Below are positions 60,654 to 64,000 of a stretch of 64,000 nt of DNA, one piece after another. How positions within the stretch are numbered: position 1 is the first letter of the stretch; each line of letters starts with the position of its first letter. The position numbers and the translations under genes were made by a program. Below the pieces are notes generated by a model. The model was not told the origin of the DNA and ran no database searches. It was given only the letters and a program-made list of their open reading frames with translations. Source of the stretch: Saccharicrinis sp050589685 (GTDB lineage: Bacteria > Bacteroidota > Bacteroidia > Bacteroidales > Marinilabiliaceae); contig NZ_JBNGOS010000008.1 of the NCBI RefSeq assembly GCF_050589685.1, forward strand, positions 124,001-188,000. The letters run 5' to 3'.

Positions 60654-61808
60654 ATGAACAATCCATTTCCAATTCAGAAACTAAATGAGGTGGAAACACC
60701 TTTTTATTATTATAACATGCAATTGTTGGATGACACCCTTGAGGTTATCAAGCAAGAGGCCGACAAGTATGGTTATCATGTTCATTATGCGGTGAAGGCC
60801 AATGCCAATAAACGAATTTTGGAACGGATCAACTCCTTTGGTTTTGGGGCAGATTGTGTGAGCGGTAACGAGGTGTCTGCCTCATTGGCTGCAGGTTTCC
60901 CTAACGATAAAGTTGTTTTTGCAGGTGTTGGCAAAGCCGACAAGGAGATTATTACCGGCCTGGAACACAATATTGGTTGTTTCAACGTAGAGTCGATTCC
61001 TGAGCTGGAGATCATCAACGAAATAGCCGGGCGAATGGGTAAAACCGCCAAGATAGCTCTTCGTATCAACCCTAACGTTCAGGCCAACACGCATAAATAC
61101 ATTACCACAGGACTAGAGGAAAATAAGTTCGGTATTTACATCTGGGATCTCGAAAAGGTGTTGGATAAGGTAACGGAACTAAAAAATGTTGAATTTGTGG
61201 GGATTCACTTTCACATTGGCTCCCAAATTAACGATTTAGATTCCTTCAAGCAGCTTTGCACAAGGGTAAACGAATTACAGGAGCTTTTCGTGAAACGCAG
61301 AAATATTCCCAGGATAGTTAACGTTGGTGGTGGACTGGGTATCGATTATGAGTACCCGGACGAAAACCCGATGCCCGATTTCAAGACGTTCTTTAAAATT
61401 TTTGATGACTTTTTGGAATTGAAAGAAGGGCAGGAGGTGCATTTCGAACTGGGGCGTTCGGTGGTTTGTCAGTGCGGAACCTTGATGAGCAAGGTTTTGT
61501 ATGTAAAAGAAGGTGTTCACACCCAATTTGCCATTGTGGACGCTGGAATGAGCGATTTGATACGTCCGGCCTTGTACCAGGCCTATCATAAAATCGAAAA
61601 CCTGACTTCCACAAAAGAAGAAAACAAATATGATGTGGTGGGGCCTATCTGCGAATCATCCGATTGTTTTGGAAAGGCAGTGACACTCCCTCAAACCGGC
61701 AGAGGTGATCTGATAGCCATCCGCTCTGCTGGCGCTTACGGTGAGGTTATGGCCAACCAATATAATTTGAGGGAATTACCTAAAGCGGTATATTCCGATT
61801 TGATTTAA
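60654..61808 (+). CDS. lysA: diaminopimelate decarboxylase
   Basis: A 384-aa PLP enzyme making lysine from meso-diaminopimelate. Seen: ETPFYYYNMQLLDDTL, HYAVKANANKRIL with the PLP Lys near residue 43, FGIYIWDLEKV, GIHFHIGSQI, VNVGGGLGIDYEYP, the ELGRSVV phosphate region and GPICESSDCFG with the catalytic Cys from the partner subunit. ATG at 60654 is preferred to an upstream in-frame start at 60624 that would overlap lysC. lysC-lysA are an operon for peptidoglycan/lysine precursors. Confidence 0.95.
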   Translation: MNNPFPIQKLNEVETPFYYYNMQLLDDTLEVIKQEADKYGYHVHYAVKANANKRILERINSFGFGADCVSGNEVSASLAAGFPNDKVVFAGVGKADKEIITGLEHNIGCFNVESIPELEIINEIAGRMGKTAKIALRINPNVQANTHKYITTGLEENKFGIYIWDLEKVLDKVTELKNVEFVGIHFHIGSQINDLDSFKQLCTRVNELQELFVKRRNIPRIVNVGGGLGIDYEYPDENPMPDFKTFFKIFDDFLELKEGQEVHFELGRSVVCQCGTLMSKVLYVKEGVHTQFAIVDAGMSDLIRPALYQAYHKIENLTSTKEENKYDVVGPICESSDCFGKAVTLPQTGRGDLIAIRSAGAYGEVMANQYNLRELPKAVYSDLI

Positions 61809-61833
61809 ATAATAAATTCTTTTCTTAGCTTTG
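61799..61833 (+). promoter_or_regulatory. possible pyrH promoter
   Basis: TTTG (61799-61802), 23-base spacer, TAGCTTTG (61826-61833) lies 31 bases before the pyrH ATG. The -33 element overlaps the lysA stop codon, and the spacing is at the wide end. Confidence 0.45.
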
Positions 61834-61864
61834 TGCCATTCAAAACTTTAGAAGATTCAAAACG

Positions 61865-62569
61865 ATGTATAAGAGAGTATTACTTAAGCTTAGCGGAGAG
61901 TCGCTGATGGGCGAACAAAACTACGGTATCGACAATAAGAGGCTGGAAGAATATGCACAACAAATCAAAGATATCTGCGATCTGGGTGTTCAGGTTGGTA
62001 TTGTGATCGGTGGAGGAAATATCTTTCGTGGACTAAGCGGAGCTGCCAAGGGATTCGATCGTTACCAGGGCGACCAAATGGGTATGTTGGCAACCGTGAT
62101 TAATAGCCTGGCCTTAAAATCATCGTTGAATAATGCGGGCGTAAAAGCAAGGGTATTAACGGCCATAAAAATGGAACCGGTTGGTGAATTCTATTCCCAG
62201 CCTAAAGCCATTGAGGCCTTGGAAAATGGGGAAGTGGTTATCCTTTCCGGCGGAACGGGAAATCCTTACTTTACAACAGATACCGGTTCCTCATTGAGAG
62301 GGATTGAAATTAAGGCGGATGTGATGCTGAAAGGCACCCGGGTGGATGGTGTTTATACGGCCGATCCGGAAAAGGATCCTAACGCCACCAAATTCGAGGA
62401 AATTACTTTCGACGAGATATATAACCGAGGGCTAAAAGTAATGGACTTAACCGCCACCACCATGTGCAAGGAGAATAACTTACCCATAGTGGTATTTGAT
62501 ATGGATACGCCGGGAAACCTGATCAGAGTAATTAAAGGCGAAAAGATTGGCACTCTGGTCAAAATCTGA
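61865..62569 (+). CDS. pyrH: UMP kinase
   Basis: A 234-aa hexameric nucleotide kinase (amino-acid-kinase fold) phosphorylating UMP with ATP. Seen: YKRVLLKLSGESLMG, VGIVIGGGNIFRG, DQMGMLATVINSLAL, VVILSGGTGNPYFTTDTGS (landmark SGGTGNPYFTTD), KGTRVDGVYTADPEKDP and the C-terminal DMDTPGNLIRVIKGEKIGT segment. Usual neighbours frr or tsf are missing; it follows lysA. Confidence 0.97.
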   Translation: MYKRVLLKLSGESLMGEQNYGIDNKRLEEYAQQIKDICDLGVQVGIVIGGGNIFRGLSGAAKGFDRYQGDQMGMLATVINSLALKSSLNNAGVKARVLTAIKMEPVGEFYSQPKAIEALENGEVVILSGGTGNPYFTTDTGSSLRGIEIKADVMLKGTRVDGVYTADPEKDPNATKFEEITFDEIYNRGLKVMDLTATTMCKENNLPIVVFDMDTPGNLIRVIKGEKIGTLVKI

Positions 62570-62753
62570 TCTATATAAAATGTGATGAAATGCCAGTTCC
62601 GACTTTGCGGAAAACAAACTATTAAGGCTTAAGGTGTTGGCCATATGTATAGTTTGTGATTGTAATAGAGGGCTGAAATAAAAATCGACGAAGTTAAAGT
62701 CCGTCATGTTTTATGTGGATATCATCAATGTGAATCTTAAATCAGTTCAAACC

Positions 62754-63242
62754 ATGCAACACTTTACATTTCAACCCATCGGCACCATTTATACGCCTCA
62801 TAGTTCTTTGGAGAATATGCCTATCCAACCAATTGGGGCAGAGGCTGCTAAGGGATATATTCTTTTGAAAGAAGAGTTTGTGGAAGGCTTAAAGGATCTC
62901 GAAGGTTTCACTCATCTGACGCTAATTTACCATCTGCATAAAGTAACCAATTACCAAATGTCGGTGGTGCCGTATATGGACGACAAAGCACATGGCGTAT
63001 TTGCAACACGTTCGCCCAAACGACCCAATGCCATTGGTTTGTCAACGGTTAAATTAGTTAAAGTGGAGGACAATAAAATTTTTATTGAAGAAGTGGATAT
63101 GCTCGACAAAACCCCATTGTTGGATATCAAGCCCTTTTTCAGACAATTTGACAATAGGATGGATGCAAGATCGGGTTGGCTGGACGAAAAGGACGCAGAC
63201 CTTGTTTTAAAAACCAAATCGGATAATAGGTTTGTAGAATAG
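62754..63242 (+). CDS. trmO: tRNA (t6A37) N6-methyltransferase TrmO
   Basis: A 162-aa beta-barrel SAM enzyme that methylates t6A37 in tRNA-Thr to m6t6A. Seen: FQPIGTIYTPHSSLENMPIQ, the TLIYHLHKVT segment, GVFATRSPKRPNAIGLSTVK (the signature R-S-P-x-R-P-N-x-I-G) and PLLDIKPFFRQFD. The second, C-terminal domain of E. coli TrmO is absent, as in many short homologs. ATG at 62754 is preferred over 62706, which adds 16 residues without similarity. Confidence 0.92.
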   Translation: MQHFTFQPIGTIYTPHSSLENMPIQPIGAEAAKGYILLKEEFVEGLKDLEGFTHLTLIYHLHKVTNYQMSVVPYMDDKAHGVFATRSPKRPNAIGLSTVKLVKVEDNKIFIEEVDMLDKTPLLDIKPFFRQFDNRMDARSGWLDEKDADLVLKTKSDNRFVE

Positions 63243-63290
63243 TAATGCTCTTTTTGAACCCTAAATTGTCATTACACTTCATCTGGATGT

Positions 63291-63420
63291 CCATTCGATG
63301 ATCAAAATCTGCATATTGCTTATTAAACACAGCAATGTAAGGTTTTCTATATCGGGATGGCCTCGATATGGCTGATGCCAGTTGACATTAAGGGGTTTTT
63401 CAAATTCCTAATGACGGATC
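63291..63420 (-). repeat. repeat R2, copy B
   Basis: On the minus strand starts GATCCGTCATTAGGAATTTG and ends near TTTTGATCATCGAATGG; aligns with the copy at 22834-22961 over its whole length, the first 96 or so bases without gaps. It fills the gap between trmO and the GGGP synthase relative. Confidence 0.82.
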
Positions 63421-63442
63421 AAGGTTTAATGTGTGATAACTG

Positions 63443-63458
63443 CCAGCCGGCAGGCTGG
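63443..63458. repeat. short GC-rich inverted-repeat element
   Basis: CCAGCC-GGCA-GGCTGG, a 6-bp dyad of the same type as the element before lysC (59282-59301). Confidence 0.6.
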
Positions 63459-63505
63459 GATTTTCTAAAGCGTTCTGCGGGTCTAAGGATATAGCCTATT
63501 CACCT

Positions 63506-64000
63506 TTAATACGAATGTATTACATCTTTAAATTCCTTTAGCAGGGATAAATCTTTCTCAAACGCATTGCCCACCACAACGATGTCCGCACCAGCTTCAC
63601 AGGCATTCTCTACTTTTTCAACACTATTTAGTCCCCCGCCAACAATTAAGGGGGTGGAAATATTGTTTCTGACCGCTTGTATCATGTCTTGCGGTACCGG
63701 ATTGTGAGCGCCGCTGCCACTTTCCAGGTAAATCAGTTTCTGGCCCAACATTTCTCCAGCCATGGCAGTAGCTACCGCGATTTCCGATTTATTGGCCGGT
63801 ATGGGACGTGTTTGGCTCATATATTCTACTGAGGTTGTTGTTCCGCCTTCAATCAATATATAACCGGTAGACAAAATCTCCATACCAGAGTTTTTTAGGA
63901 AAGGAGCAGAAGTAACATGGTTGCCAATTAAAAGCTCCGGATTTCTTCCGGATATCAAGGAGATAAATAAAATGCCGTCAGCATTGGGTGTGAGCTGCAT
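63506..64000 (-). CDS. geranylgeranylglyceryl/heptaprenylglyceryl phosphate synthase family, partial
   Basis: The last 164 or so residues of a TIM-barrel prenyltransferase of the GGGPS/PcrB family, which attaches a polyprenyl chain to glycerol 1-phosphate. Seen: ADGILFISLISGRNPELLIG, ILSTGYILIEGG, YLESGSGAHNPVP and the phosphate-binding STPLIVGGGLNSVEKVENAC, then GADIVVVGNAFEKD. The Met at the right edge is an internal residue: the family is about 245 residues, so the first 80 or so lie outside the window. The prenyl donor and product in Bacteroidota are not settled. Confidence 0.9.
   Translation of the reverse strand: MQLTPNADGILFISLISGRNPELLIGNHVTSAPFLKNSGMEILSTGYILIEGGTTTSVEYMSQTRPIPANKSEIAVATAMAGEMLGQKLIYLESGSGAHNPVPQDMIQAVRNNISTPLIVGGGLNSVEKVENACEAGADIVVVGNAFEKDLSLLKEFKDVIHSY

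Noticed and set aside
1..64000. CRISPR arrays, tRNA/rRNA genes, insertion sequences, prophage, riboswitches
   Set aside because: Read for regular direct repeats, cloverleaf-like motifs, transposase or integrase proteins and known leader motifs; none could be supported.

Overview
The window reads as an ordinary chromosomal stretch of a Bacteroidota bacterium, probably a marine or anaerobic member of the Marinilabiliales/Bacteroidales side. The assignment rests on promoter boxes of the TAnnTTTG type, mostly weak Shine-Dalgarno sequences, family-specific proteins (DUF4924, DUF3098, DUF6588, OmpA proteins with a barrel-like front half, BlaI/M56 pairs, a GGGP-synthase relative) and gene orders typical of the phylum (prs-rplY-pth-hslR; ftsX-DUF3098-uppP-truB-queA). 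There is no prophage, transposase, CRISPR array, rRNA or recognisable tRNA. Genus-level assignment is not possible from the sequence alone.

Layout. 1-900: the N-terminal 299 residues of a protealysin-type M4 peptidase that runs off the left edge. 1.2-3.8 kb: tandem OmpA-family envelope proteins. 3.9-9.5 kb (minus): DUF4924, hslR, pth, rplY, prs, engB, a GNAT acetyltransferase and a RibD/DHFR-like reductase. 10-13.5 kb: an ALDH7-type aldehyde dehydrogenase and a frameshifted POT-like transporter. 13.7-18.2 kb: acylphosphatase, then a hybrid histidine kinase convergent with an NtrC-type response regulator. 18.5-21.2 kb: a previously unlisted 51-aa membrane protein on the minus strand, opposite a BlaI/M56 antirepressor-type pair with a readable operator/promoter. 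21.3-30.6 kb: tatD, tcdA, C-terminal protease, cysH, pfkA, universal stress protein, photolyase and queA. 30.7-33.5 kb: truB, uppP, DUF3098, ftsX. 33.8-43.1 kb: DUF1456, a small barrel protein, an AspT-like transporter, an aminotransferase-fold protein that has lost its PLP lysine, recO, a BamA-like protein, a CBS protein, pdxJ and an alpha/beta hydrolase. 43.2-48.6 kb: a CoA-disulfide-reductase/rhodanese/TusA/DsrE fusion, ygjP, dgt and a small pair including a Nif11-like protein. 49-57.6 kb: cold-shock protein, a DUF6588 gene broken by an in-frame stop, a lipoprotein, a thioredoxin, a stand-alone DsbD-alpha-like protein followed by full-length DsbD, and an M16 peptidase. 58-64 kb: manA, lysC-lysA, pyrH, trmO and a partial GGGP synthase at the right edge.

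Functional themes are translation and tRNA modification (queA, truB, tcdA, trmO, pth, rplY, hslR, engB), cell-envelope biogenesis (ftsX, uppP, OmpA proteins, the BamA-like protein, DsbD, lysC/lysA for diaminopimelate), sulfur and thiol metabolism (cysH, the sulfur-module fusion, DsbD, thioredoxin) and nucleotide metabolism (prs, pyrH, dgt).

The items most worth a second look are the aminotransferase-fold protein lacking five active-site residues (37017-38150); the 51-aa membrane protein with its own terminator beside the BlaI/M56 locus; palindromic operators lying inside the promoter spacers of blaI and of the sulfur fusion gene; two families of roughly 130-bp dispersed intergenic repeats, named here R1 (starting TTAACCCGGAT) and R2; and two broken genes (POT frameshift, DUF6588 nonsense codon).
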